The notes beneath the pieces were generated by a model. That model saw only the letters and a list, made by a program, of their open reading frames with translations. It made no database searches and was not told the DNA's origin. Shown piece by piece: positions 35,877 through 42,908 of a stretch of DNA of 64,000 nucleotides; position 1 is the first letter of the stretch; each line of letters starts with the position of its first letter. Origin of the DNA: Mobiluncus sp963511525 (GTDB taxonomy: Bacteria > Actinomycetota > Actinomycetes > Actinomycetales > Actinomycetaceae); contig NZ_CAUPIY010000006.1 in NCBI RefSeq assembly GCF_963511525.1, positions 70,408-134,407 of the forward strand, read 5' to 3'. Both the position numbers and the translations under genes were made by a program.

Positions 35877-36319
35877 GACTCCGGTGACGCCGGGGAGTCC
35901 GATTCCGCTTGTTGAGAGTGTAGGTTCGCCCAAAATTCTTCCAATCCCTTTCTGACTGCAGTTACATCTTCCGGGGTTCCCAACAGTTCAAACTTGTACA
36001 GGAAGGGAACCTTAAGTTTGTTCGAAAGTACTTTGCCGGCGATGCAGTAGGCCTCGCCGAAATTGATATTGCCGCTGGAAATTACGCCGCGACACAAGTT
36101 GCGGTTATGTTCGATGTTCAAAAATTTGATGACCTGTTTGGGGACTGCCTTACTGGTGTCCCCGCCGCCGTAAGAGGGCACCATCAGCACGTATTCCTCG
36201 TCGACCAGCAAGGGTTCAGGACCGGGGCGCAGCGGGATACGCAACGCCGGAACACCGACACGTTCCACGAATCGTTTGGTGTTTTCAGTTGCGGAGGAAA
36301 AATAAACCAATAACCCCAC
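35873..36319 (-). CDS. nrdI: Flavodoxin-like NrdI, activator of NrdF
   Basis: 148 residues. The FMN phosphate loop is LVYFSSATENTKRFVE at the N-terminus, with VMVPSYGGGD and VISSGNINFGEAYC following, as in NrdI. It supplies superoxide or peroxide to load the dimanganese-tyrosyl radical cofactor of NrdF. The start is GTG with AAGG 7 bases upstream. It overlaps nrdE and lies 126 bases after nrdH. Confidence 0.93.
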   Translation of the reverse strand: MGLLVYFSSATENTKRFVERVGVPALRIPLRPGPEPLLVDEEYVLMVPSYGGGDTSKAVPKQVIKFLNIEHNRNLCRGVISSGNINFGEAYCIAGKVLSNKLKVPFLYKFELLGTPEDVTAVRKGLEEFWANLHSQQAESDSPASPES

Positions 36320-36445
36320 GGTTTTGCCTTACTTAGATGCTTTTTCTAGCGGATTCACAAGGTTTGTCGGTCGCGCTGACGGTGCGGGGGCGCGGTGCGT
36401 GACTCCGAGCCGATGGCGCGGAGCGGGCGGACCGAGGTGTTGCGT

Positions 36446-36694
36446 TTAGACGGCGGCGGCGGTGAGGGCCGCAGCGGCGAGAGCCTTGATTTTATCGGGA
36501 CGGAATCCGGACCAGGAGTCGTCTCCGGCAAAAACAACGGGGGCCTGTTGGAACCCCAGGCTCTTGATGTGATCGAGAGCGTTCACGTCCTCGGTCAGGT
36601 CGACGGTTTCGTAGTCCAGACCCTGTTTGTCCAAAGCGCGCTTCGTTGCGTTGCACTGAACACAGTTAGGTTTCGTGTAAAGAGTGATACTCAT
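36446..36694 (-). CDS. nrdH: Glutaredoxin-like NrdH redoxin
   Basis: 82 residues with redox motif CVQC at 11-14 and the C-terminal WSGFRPDKI characteristic of NrdH. It is reduced by thioredoxin reductase and passes electrons to NrdE. GGAGGAAG sits 7-14 bases before the ATG. It is the first gene of the nrd set and is preceded by NrdR-like and DnaA boxes. The last residues (ALAAAALTAAAV) are alanine-rich. Confidence 0.94.
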   Translation of the reverse strand: MSITLYTKPNCVQCNATKRALDKQGLDYETVDLTEDVNALDHIKSLGFQQAPVVFAGDDSWSGFRPDKIKALAAAALTAAAV

Positions 36695-36817
36695 CTCGAG
36701 ACTTCCTCCACATCTCTCTCCCGGTGTGTAGTCCTCCCGCGGCGTTTTCGGGAACCACGAAGGGAAAACTACAACGTTGTTATTCTATCAGCACTGAAAA
36801 GTCCTGTCGAGTTCAAA

Positions 36818-36865
36818 ACACTACACCTTGGGGGCGGGTGTGTCTACCACCACTATATGTAGTGG
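36818..36865. promoter_or_regulatory. Tandem NrdR-like boxes upstream of nrdH
   Basis: CCACTATATGTAGTGG (36850-36865) is a near-palindrome close to the NrdR consensus ACACTATATATAGTGT. ACACTACACCTTGGGG (36818-36833) matches mainly in its left half. The boxes are 32 bp apart, about three helical turns, the usual NrdR spacing. Repression of the nrd genes by NrdR when dATP is plentiful is therefore likely. Confidence 0.7.
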
Positions 36866-36887
36866 TCGGTTTTCTCTCCCCGCCGCC

Positions 36888-36981
36888 TGTGGACAAGTCC
36901 GATTCCTGCTGTGGACGAGCTTGTGCATAGCGGCGTTAGTCCACGTAGTAAGGGTAAGTTACATGGGTGTAGTTATCCACA
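36888..36981. promoter_or_regulatory. DnaA-box cluster between nrdH and luxS
   Basis: Two perfect 9-mers, TTGTCCACA (minus strand, 36888-36896) and TTATCCACA (36973-36981), plus a one-mismatch box TCGTCCACA (minus, 36910-36918). They lie beside the NrdR-like boxes, suggesting DnaA-linked control of dNTP supply. With no dnaA or dnaN nearby I do not call it an origin. Confidence 0.6.
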
Positions 36982-37062
36982 AGCGGTGCAAAAAGAATTT
37001 TTTATAAAATTGGCGGCTTCGGCGTGTCGCCGGCGTGTCGGGGAAGCTATAGAATTTTAACT

Positions 37063-37530
37063 ATGGAAATCGAGAAAACTAACGTGGAATCTTTTCAGCT
37101 GGATCACACCAAGGTAAAGGCGCCGTTCGTGCGGGTGGCACACCAGGAGACTCTGCCCGGCGGGGACGAGTTCATCAAGTACGACGTACGGTTTTGCCAG
37201 CCCAATGTAGAGCATCTGGATATGCCGGTGGTGCACTCCTTGGAGCACAGCGTGGCTGAGCATATGCGTGACCACACGGATAAACTGCTGGATTTCTCGC
37301 CGATGGGCTGCCAAACGGGATTTTATGCGATGACTTTAGGCCTTCAGCCAGCGGAATTTATGTCTATATTGGAAGCAACCCTGGTTGACGTAGTTAACAT
37401 GACTGAGGTGCCGGCCGCGAATGAAGTCCAGTGCGGTTGGGGCCAGAACCACAGCTTGGCCGGAGCCCAAGCCGCGGCGCAAAAGATGCTTGATCACAAG
37501 GAAGAGTGGGGTCGCATCTATTCTCACTAA
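37063..37530 (+). CDS. luxS: S-ribosylhomocysteine lyase (autoinducer-2 synthase)
   Basis: 155 residues. Zinc ligands His58 and His62 (HSLEH) and Cys124 (NEVQCGWGQNH), the catalytic Glu61 and Cys83 (MGCQTGFY) are all in place. It cleaves S-ribosylhomocysteine to homocysteine and DPD, the AI-2 precursor. The frame opens 39 bases earlier, but TATAGAAT at about 37049-37056 places the transcript start at or just before the ATG at 37063, so the message is probably leaderless. It faces mtnN, which supplies its substrate. Confidence 0.96.
   Translation: MEIEKTNVESFQLDHTKVKAPFVRVAHQETLPGGDEFIKYDVRFCQPNVEHLDMPVVHSLEHSVAEHMRDHTDKLLDFSPMGCQTGFYAMTLGLQPAEFMSILEATLVDVVNMTEVPAANEVQCGWGQNHSLAGAQAAAQKMLDHKEEWGRIYSH
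37384..37398 (+). repeat. Dispersed 15-bp motif, copy inside luxS
   Basis: GTTGACGTAGTTAAC is an exact match within codons for VDVVN; it is the last exact copy in the window. Confidence 0.55.
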
Positions 37531-37566
37531 AGCCGAAGTCTTCGTTTACGTCGGAAAACCGGGACG

Positions 37567-38331
37567 TTACTTGACTTCCTCAGGTTCGCGCAGTCCCAGC
37601 AGGCACAGCGCCACTAAGAAACTCAGGCGGGCCACATCCCCGGCTCGAGCGTAGTTTTCCGCTGCCGCTTCGGGTCCGCACAAATCACTGATACCCCGGA
37701 TCGCCAGGAAGGGAACCTCAACCCCGTAAGCAACCTGCGCCAAAGCCGCTGATTCCATATCGACTGTGGTCGCCTCGGGGTAGCGTTCCCGTAGCTGCAG
37801 GGCGGTTTCGGTGCCCACGAATTGGTCAGCGGAGAGAAACTCACCGCTGCGGGTGCGCGACCCAGCCAGCTGCTCGGGCAGGGCGTGAAAACGCCCTAAC
37901 AGGTCTCCGTCAGCTAAATAGCGTTCGGGCATCCCCGGAATCTGGCCCAGAACGTAACCAAACTCGCGGGCATCGGCGGTGGAGAACAGGCAAGACGAAG
38001 CCGCGACGACATCCCGGACTTGTGAATGTGCATCCAAACCGCCAGCCGAACCGCAGCTAAAAATGTAGCGCGGAGAAACATAAGTTAGGGCTGTGGCCAG
38101 CGAACTGGCTGCGTTGACCAGCCCGATTCCAGTAGTCAACAGGGCAATCGTAGCGTCCTCAATCTGGAGCAGCTGCAGGGCGCCTTTCGCGCCTAAACGC
38201 ACCAGATTCCCCCCGCCTTTAGCCAGGTCCCACAAGGGCGTGGCTTCGTCCTCCATCGCGGCGGTAATGATGGCCAGAACCGGCGTGCGAGCCGGGGGCA
38301 GGGGAAGATTCAGGTCGCGGTCGACTGACAT
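37567..38331 (-). CDS. mtnN: 5'-methylthioadenosine/S-adenosylhomocysteine nucleosidase
   Basis: 254 residues of the PNP/UDP phosphorylase superfamily. Motifs: AIITAAMEDE at the N-terminus, TGIGLVNAASSLATAL, IFSCGSAGGL, the substrate-binding VDMESAALAQVA and the catalytic Asp in GISDLCG. It hydrolyses S-adenosylhomocysteine to S-ribosylhomocysteine plus adenine, and MTA likewise. Together with luxS (convergent, 36 bases apart) it completes the activated-methyl cycle. AAAGG 7 bases before the ATG supports the start. Confidence 0.92.
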   Translation of the reverse strand: MSVDRDLNLPLPPARTPVLAIITAAMEDEATPLWDLAKGGGNLVRLGAKGALQLLQIEDATIALLTTGIGLVNAASSLATALTYVSPRYIFSCGSAGGLDAHSQVRDVVAASSCLFSTADAREFGYVLGQIPGMPERYLADGDLLGRFHALPEQLAGSRTRSGEFLSADQFVGTETALQLRERYPEATTVDMESAALAQVAYGVEVPFLAIRGISDLCGPEAAAENYARAGDVARLSFLVALCLLGLREPEEVK

Positions 38332-38631
38332 ATCGAGCCTTTCGTGTGACTGGTGTCAAATGGGTCATTTCCAGGAAATCCCGAAAACCAAATTGTAGAG
38401 CATATTTTGGCCACTCTGCCGATTTTCACGTTTCCCCCAATCCCGACCGATGGCGTAGCGAGGGTATCAAGGCGACAAACGCGGAAACTGCCGTGTTTGC
38501 AACGATATTGACAGGTTAAACCATCCAGACAAACTCTCGGCAGCACCCGGACTGTGCGCACGTGGAACCGCCACAAGATTTCCCCCGCGGCTTCATGGTA
38601 AAATCATGGCTCGTGCTGAAAAGCGCGACCA
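38332..38631. other. 300-base gap before tRNA-Ser(CGA)
   Basis: It holds the upstream regions of mtnN (minus) and the tRNA (plus). TAAAAT near 38599 is a plausible -10 for the tRNA. No open frame with a ribosome site and no strong hairpin is seen. Confidence 0.5.
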
Positions 38632-38716
38632 GGTAGAGTGTCCGAGCGGCCGAAGGTGCAGCACTCGAAATGCTGTGTGGGGCAACCCACCGTGGGTTCA
38701 AATCCCACCTCTACCG
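38632..38716 (+). tRNA. tRNA-Ser(CGA)
   Basis: An 85-base type II tRNA: acceptor GGTAGAG/CTCTACC, anticodon loop CTCGAAA (CGA), variable arm with TGTGGGGCAACCCACC, T loop TTCAAAT. CCA is not encoded. The kinase gene starts 17 bases downstream. Confidence 0.95.
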
Positions 38717-38733
38717 CAATTTTGGGAGGCTTT

Positions 38734-40212
38734 ATGGCTAAACCTAGCGATACTCCGGCAGCTTTGGTGAGCCTGGAGGAGCTGACGAAAGGATGGCCGG
38801 CGCCGCTTGCCGTATCCGCATCTCAGGTGCGCCAAGCCCAGGCGGATCATCCCGGCCCCTTCTTTGTGGTACTCGACGACGACCCTACTGGCAGCCAATC
38901 AGTTTGTGACTTACCGGTGCTGATGAAGTGGGACGAAACGGATTTTCTCTGGGCTCTGGGCACCGCCGCGCCAGCTGTGTACGTGGTGACCAATACCCGG
39001 TCTCTGGATTCGGATTCAGCCCGCCGTATAAACCAGGAAATCGTAGCCGCCGCCACTCGTGCGGGCGCGACACGGGGGCGGGAAGTCGCGTTTATTTCCC
39101 GGTCTGATTCCACCTTGCGCGGGCATTTCCCGCTGGAACCCAACACGATTGGCTCCGAGCTAGAAAAACAGGGTCAAACGGTTGACGGGGTCATCATCGT
39201 GCCGGCGTTTCCTGAGGCTGGTCGCGTCACCGTCGGCGGGGTTCACTATGCCGGTTCGCCGAGCGAAGGTTTCATTCCGGTAGGTCAATCCGAGTTCGCT
39301 AAGGACGCGACCTTTGGGTATAAACAATCGGATTTGGCCCAGTGGGTCGAGGAAAAATCCGCGGGCCAATACCGGCCTGAAGCGGTTATCCGCATTGACT
39401 TGCAGGATTTGCGTCATCGGGGTGCGGGGGACGAGGTGTTGCGAAAGCTGCTGTCCGCCTCAAACCGCCAACCGCTTATCTGCGATGCCCTCACCGAGGA
39501 TGACCTGCGGCTCTTGGCTTTAGCGGTGATGCGGGCCGAAGCACAGGGGAAACGGTTTATCTATCGCACCGGTCCCTCTTTCGTGCGGGCTCGTCTGGGG
39601 CAAGACATTCCCTGTCCACTGCAGGCCCCGGACATCGCTTCGACCCGGATTCCCGATTCGACGTCTGGCCGGACTCCTGTTCCGGGGGGCCTCATTGTGG
39701 TGGGTTCCCACGTGGGACTGACGACCCGGCAACTGGCCCGGTTAGAGTCACAGATGTCCCTGGAACGGGTCGAAATCGAGGTGGCGGGGGTTATCAGCCA
39801 GAACCAGCCCGACGCTTTGATACAGCAGGTCATTAGCGAAGTCTGCCGGGCCTTAGAGAGCGGTTCAGTAGTGGTTTACACCTCCCGCAACCTGGTAAAA
39901 GGCCAGGACCAGGCCGACTCGCTGCGGATTGCCCGCCTGGTTTCACAGGCGGTGGTGCGCGTCGTGCAGGGAGTCATTGGCAGGGTGAAACCGCGGTTTG
40001 TGGTGGCAAAAGGGGGGATTACGTCTTCTGATGTGGCGGCGAGAGGACTGGAGATACGCCGCGCCTGGGTACGTGGTCCCATGTTGGAGGGGTTGGTGTC
40101 GCTTTGGAGCGCCCCAGAAGGCCTGGGGGCGGGCATTCCTTACGTGGTCTTTCCGGGCAACGTGGGGGACGAGGATTCCTTGCGGCAAGTTGTCGAGAAA
40201 CTCACGGTCTGA
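38734..40212 (+). CDS. Four-carbon acid sugar kinase family protein (DUF1537)
   Basis: 492 residues. The N-terminal domain has VVLDDDPTGSQSV, TNTRSLDSD and ISRSDSTLRGHFPLE; the C-terminal nucleotide-binding domain has RFVVAKGGITSSDVA and YVVFPGNVGDEDSL. This is the OtnK/DtnK-type kinase family that phosphorylates D-erythronate, threonate or related sugar acids. The frame is open back into the tRNA, but GGGAGG 4-8 bases before the ATG at 38734 gives the true start. No partner dehydrogenase or decarboxylase is adjacent, so the substrate is uncertain; it may belong with the sugar-acid genes at 0-6 kb. Confidence 0.88.
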   Translation: MAKPSDTPAALVSLEELTKGWPAPLAVSASQVRQAQADHPGPFFVVLDDDPTGSQSVCDLPVLMKWDETDFLWALGTAAPAVYVVTNTRSLDSDSARRINQEIVAAATRAGATRGREVAFISRSDSTLRGHFPLEPNTIGSELEKQGQTVDGVIIVPAFPEAGRVTVGGVHYAGSPSEGFIPVGQSEFAKDATFGYKQSDLAQWVEEKSAGQYRPEAVIRIDLQDLRHRGAGDEVLRKLLSASNRQPLICDALTEDDLRLLALAVMRAEAQGKRFIYRTGPSFVRARLGQDIPCPLQAPDIASTRIPDSTSGRTPVPGGLIVVGSHVGLTTRQLARLESQMSLERVEIEVAGVISQNQPDALIQQVISEVCRALESGSVVVYTSRNLVKGQDQADSLRIARLVSQAVVRVVQGVIGRVKPRFVVAKGGITSSDVAARGLEIRRAWVRGPMLEGLVSLWSAPEGLGAGIPYVVFPGNVGDEDSLRQVVEKLTV

Positions 40213-40230
40213 CCCGAGCCGTGCCGAAAC

Positions 40231-40773
40231 CTATCTACGCTCCCCAAAGAATTCTCTCAACAGGGCTTTTACCCGAGGTTCATCCACCCCGCCTCTGACT
40301 TCCACCTGATGGTTGAGCCGGCTATCCCGCACCACATCGCGCACCGACCCGCAGGCTCCGGCTTTCGGATCCCAAGCGCCGAAAATGAGCCGCGAGATGC
40401 GGGCGTTCACAATGGCTCCGGCACACATCGTGCAGGGCTCCAGCGTCACCACCAGGGTGCAATCTTTGAGATTCCAACGTTCCAGCCGGCCCGCGGCCTC
40501 CCGCAGCGCCACAATTTCCGCGTGAGCGCTGGGATCGTAAGGCGGACACTCGCGCTGGTTCAGCCCCAATCCCGCCACTATTCCCTCCGGGGTTAACACG
40601 ACGGCGCCGACCGGGACGTCTCCGCTCTGTCCCGCCTGCTGAGCTAAATGAAACGCGGTATCCAACGCCCGTACTTCTGCCGGGGACAAACCGTAAGCCG
40701 CGCCCCCGCCTGGTGAATTCCCAGGGGAATCGGCGGAAAAGTTGGGAACAGAAGGAACACTGGAGGAAACCAT
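40231..40773 (-). CDS. tadA: tRNA-specific adenosine deaminase (A34 to I34)
   Basis: 180 residues. The zinc site is HAEIVAL and PCTMCAGA, and the tRNA-binding tail with SVRDVV...LLREFFGERR is as in TadA. It makes inosine at the wobble position of tRNA-Arg(ACG). The first 30 residues (Ser/Pro/Gly-rich) extend beyond the family core, so a later start is possible, but no better ribosome site is seen. It is divergent from upp, an arrangement common in actinobacteria. Both starts lack Shine-Dalgarno sites. Confidence 0.92.
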   Translation of the reverse strand: MVSSSVPSVPNFSADSPGNSPGGGAAYGLSPAEVRALDTAFHLAQQAGQSGDVPVGAVVLTPEGIVAGLGLNQRECPPYDPSAHAEIVALREAAGRLERWNLKDCTLVVTLEPCTMCAGAIVNARISRLIFGAWDPKAGACGSVRDVVRDSRLNHQVEVRGGVDEPRVKALLREFFGERR

Positions 40774-40839
40774 AAAGTAACTCTAACCGCCCGAGTGAAC
40801 TTCACGCGAGGCGAGGTGCTTTCGCGGTAAGTTAAAACC

Positions 40840-41475
40840 ATGCACTTATATGTTGCGGATCATCCGCTGATTAACCATAAATTGACCCTGTTGCGCGACA
40901 AAAACACCCCGTCGCCGATGTTTCGCCAGCTCGTGGACGAGTTGATGACTTTGTTGGCCTACGAATCAACCCACAACGTTCGGGTGGAGACGATTGACGT
41001 AGAGACCCCCATCACGAAGACACAAGGCCAGGTCATGGCGGCTCCGCGCCCCATCGTGATTCCGATTTTGCGCGCTGGTTTGGGGATGCTGGAAGGTATG
41101 ACTCGCCTGCTGCCGACCGCGGAAGTCGGATTTTTGGGGATGAAACGCGACGAACAAACCCTCGCGATTGAAACCTACGCTAACCGGTTACCAAGTGACC
41201 TGTCCGGACGTCAGTGCTTCATCGTCGACCCGATGTTGGCGACGGGGGGAACCTTGGTAGCGGCCATCAACTACGTGTTGGAACGCGGTGCTCGGGATGT
41301 CACCTGCACGTGTATCCTGGCTGCTCCTGAGGGAATCAAGGCCGTGACTGACGCGGTGGGTGACCGGGCGGAAGTCAGTGTTGTCGTGGCTGGGGTGGAC
41401 GACCATCTGAACGAGGATGCCTATATCGTGCCCGGTTTGGGCGACGCCGGAGATCGTCTCTACGGGCTGGTCTGA
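40840..41475 (+). CDS. upp: Uracil phosphoribosyltransferase
   Basis: 211 residues. PRPP-binding motif is CFIVDPMLATGGTLVAAI; the uracil site is GLGDAGDRLYG at the C-terminus; IPILRAGLGMLEGM is the flexible-loop region. It salvages uracil to UMP in the cytosol. It is probably leaderless (no ribosome site before ATG). A uracil permease gene lies 3.4 kb downstream, so uptake and salvage are linked in function. A strong bidirectional terminator follows. Confidence 0.96.
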   Translation: MHLYVADHPLINHKLTLLRDKNTPSPMFRQLVDELMTLLAYESTHNVRVETIDVETPITKTQGQVMAAPRPIVIPILRAGLGMLEGMTRLLPTAEVGFLGMKRDEQTLAIETYANRLPSDLSGRQCFIVDPMLATGGTLVAAINYVLERGARDVTCTCILAAPEGIKAVTDAVGDRAEVSVVVAGVDDHLNEDAYIVPGLGDAGDRLYGLV

Positions 41476-41486
41476 ACTGAGATTTT

Positions 41487-41530
41487 AAAATATTGGCGGT
41501 CAAGGAAAACCTTGACCGCCAATATTTTTA
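41487..41530. terminator. Bidirectional terminator between upp and metQ
   Basis: A long perfect stem (AAAATATTGGCGGTCAAGG with its complement) around an AAAA loop, with A/T runs on both sides. Confidence 0.92.
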
Positions 41531-41541
41531 GCTAGCTATGA

Positions 41542-42372
41542 TCAGAACGCCGGGAGAACCGATTGATCGGGCCAGGTGTCTTCAATGTACTTCTTGGTCA
41601 CGTCAGAATGCAGCAGCTCATCGAGCTTTTTAATGGCGTCGAGCTTGTCCTTTTCGTCAGCGCGCCACACCAGGACGTTCACCGCTGGGTTGCCCTTCGG
41701 GTCTTCCAGAGTCAAAGCGTCAGAGGGCTTCAGACCCCCGCCTTGCGCAAAGTTTCCGTTGATAACGGCGATGTCCACGTCAGGAAGCAGGGCTGGTTCG
41801 GAAGCGCCGTCAACTTCGGTGAACTGGAAACCGTGAGGATTAGCCGCCGGCTTAGCCTTAACGTTCACGACCGAGACATCTTTCATGCCTTTGAGCTGGA
41901 GCAAATTGTTAGCTGCCAGCAAGTTGAGCTGGCGTGCCTGGTTTGACGGGTCGTTGATGATGGCAATCTTGGCGCCATCTTTGAGTTCGTCGAGACTCTT
42001 GATTTTGCTGGAGTAGATGCCCATCGGCTCCAGATGAATACCCTTGCCGGCAGTGAACTTGTAGCCGCGAGAGGCAGATTGCTCCTCGAGGTAAGGTACG
42101 GTCTGGTAATAGTTAGCGTCGAGGTCCCCAGACTTCAGAGCCTCGTTGGGCTGGATGTAATCAGAAAATTCTTGAACTTTAATAGTGATTCCAGCCTTTT
42201 CGGCGGCGCCGGAATCCTGCAGGTACTTCAGAATCTTGGCGTGCGGGGTGGGAGAAGCACCTACGGTCAAAACGTTTGCGTCACCGGTGCCGGCCCCGCC
42301 GCAGGCGGTCAGAGAAATAGCCAAAGCGCCAGCGCCTAAAAATGCTGCGGCGCGAGTGAAAAATTTGTTCAT
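41542..42372 (-). CDS. metQ: Methionine-binding lipoprotein (NlpA/MetQ family)
   Basis: 276 residues. A lipoprotein signal peptide ends in LTAC (Cys24). The mature part starts VLTVGASPTPHAKIL and contains DANYYQTVPYLEEQ and AIINDPSNQARQLNLL, all typical of MetQ. It delivers methionine to a MetNI ABC transporter at the membrane. An upstream in-frame ATG exists, but GGGAAAGGG before 42372 and the signal-peptide length favour this start. No metN or metI is adjacent, so it is an orphan binding protein here. Confidence 0.92.
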   Translation of the reverse strand: MNKFFTRAAAFLGAGALAISLTACGGAGTGDANVLTVGASPTPHAKILKYLQDSGAAEKAGITIKVQEFSDYIQPNEALKSGDLDANYYQTVPYLEEQSASRGYKFTAGKGIHLEPMGIYSSKIKSLDELKDGAKIAIINDPSNQARQLNLLAANNLLQLKGMKDVSVVNVKAKPAANPHGFQFTEVDGASEPALLPDVDIAVINGNFAQGGGLKPSDALTLEDPKGNPAVNVLVWRADEKDKLDAIKKLDELLHSDVTKKYIEDTWPDQSVLPAF

Positions 42373-42434
42373 GATATCCCTTTCCCTCGATGTCATGTTA
42401 ATAATGAAAGAATAATAAAGATTTGGGAAATAAG

Positions 42435-42474
42435 AAAAAACCCAGCAAAACCGGCTGTAAAACCGGCGCTGGGT
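42435..42474 (-). terminator. Terminator of tRNA-Leu(CAG)
   Basis: On the minus strand CCCAGC...GCTGGG with an inner CCGG/CCGG pairing, followed by a run of six T. It lies 24 bases after the tRNA. Confidence 0.85.
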
Positions 42475-42497
42475 CAGACCGGGAAATCCCGGAAGCG

Positions 42498-42581
42498 TGC
42501 GCGAAAGGGGAGTTGAACCCCTACCCCATCACTGGGACACGGACCTGAACCGTGCGCGTCTACCAATTCCGCCACTCGCGC
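42498..42581 (-). tRNA. tRNA-Leu(CAG)
   Basis: An 84-base type II tRNA: acceptor GCGCGAG/TTCGCGC (one G-T pair), D loop AATTGGTAGAC, anticodon loop TTCAGGT (CAG), variable arm TGTCCCAGTGATGGGGTA, T loop TTCAACT. CCA is not encoded. Confidence 0.94.
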
Positions 42582-42908
42582 GTGTGCGGCTGTTTATAAA
42601 AACAACGCCATAAAAAGATACCTAAACATTGCCAGTTCGGCAAATTAAGGTTCGCCGCGAGAAGCTGACAGGGCTGTGGCTGGGTATCTTGGTGAGACTG
42701 CTGGGGCACTAATCGGGCGAAGCCTGCATAAATCGAGGTTTGCCCGGGTATGTTGGACGGCGGGGGCCAACTCGCCACGCCGTGAAGGTAGTGACCGAAA
42801 GAATGGGGAAAAGTTTAATTCTTCTTTACAGAATCACGCGACCCCACCTGTTCCAACCTTGTACAATGGTGTCCAGGTATTTGTATGCTCAAGGAGGATT
42901 ACAGGTTT
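42582..42908. other. 327-base gap between tRNA-Leu and the GAVPL-repeat membrane protein
   Basis: It contains the tRNA-Leu promoter (minus) and that of the next gene; TACAAT near 42862 is a fair -10 for the latter. AAGGAGGA at about 42890 is the ribosome site of the next gene, 11 bases from its ATG. No further gene is visible. Confidence 0.5.

Noticed and set aside
36888..36981. Replication origin
   Set aside because: Only two perfect DnaA boxes, no dnaA/dnaN neighbours and no AT-rich unwinding element. Control of nrd is the simpler reading.
38638..38733. Earlier start for the acid-sugar kinase gene
   Set aside because: It lies inside tRNA-Ser(CGA); the ATG at 38734 has a strong ribosome site.
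41487..41530. Riboswitch upstream of metQ
   Set aside because: The structure is at the 3' end of both upp and metQ, a bidirectional terminator. The metQ leader itself shows no SAM riboswitch pattern.
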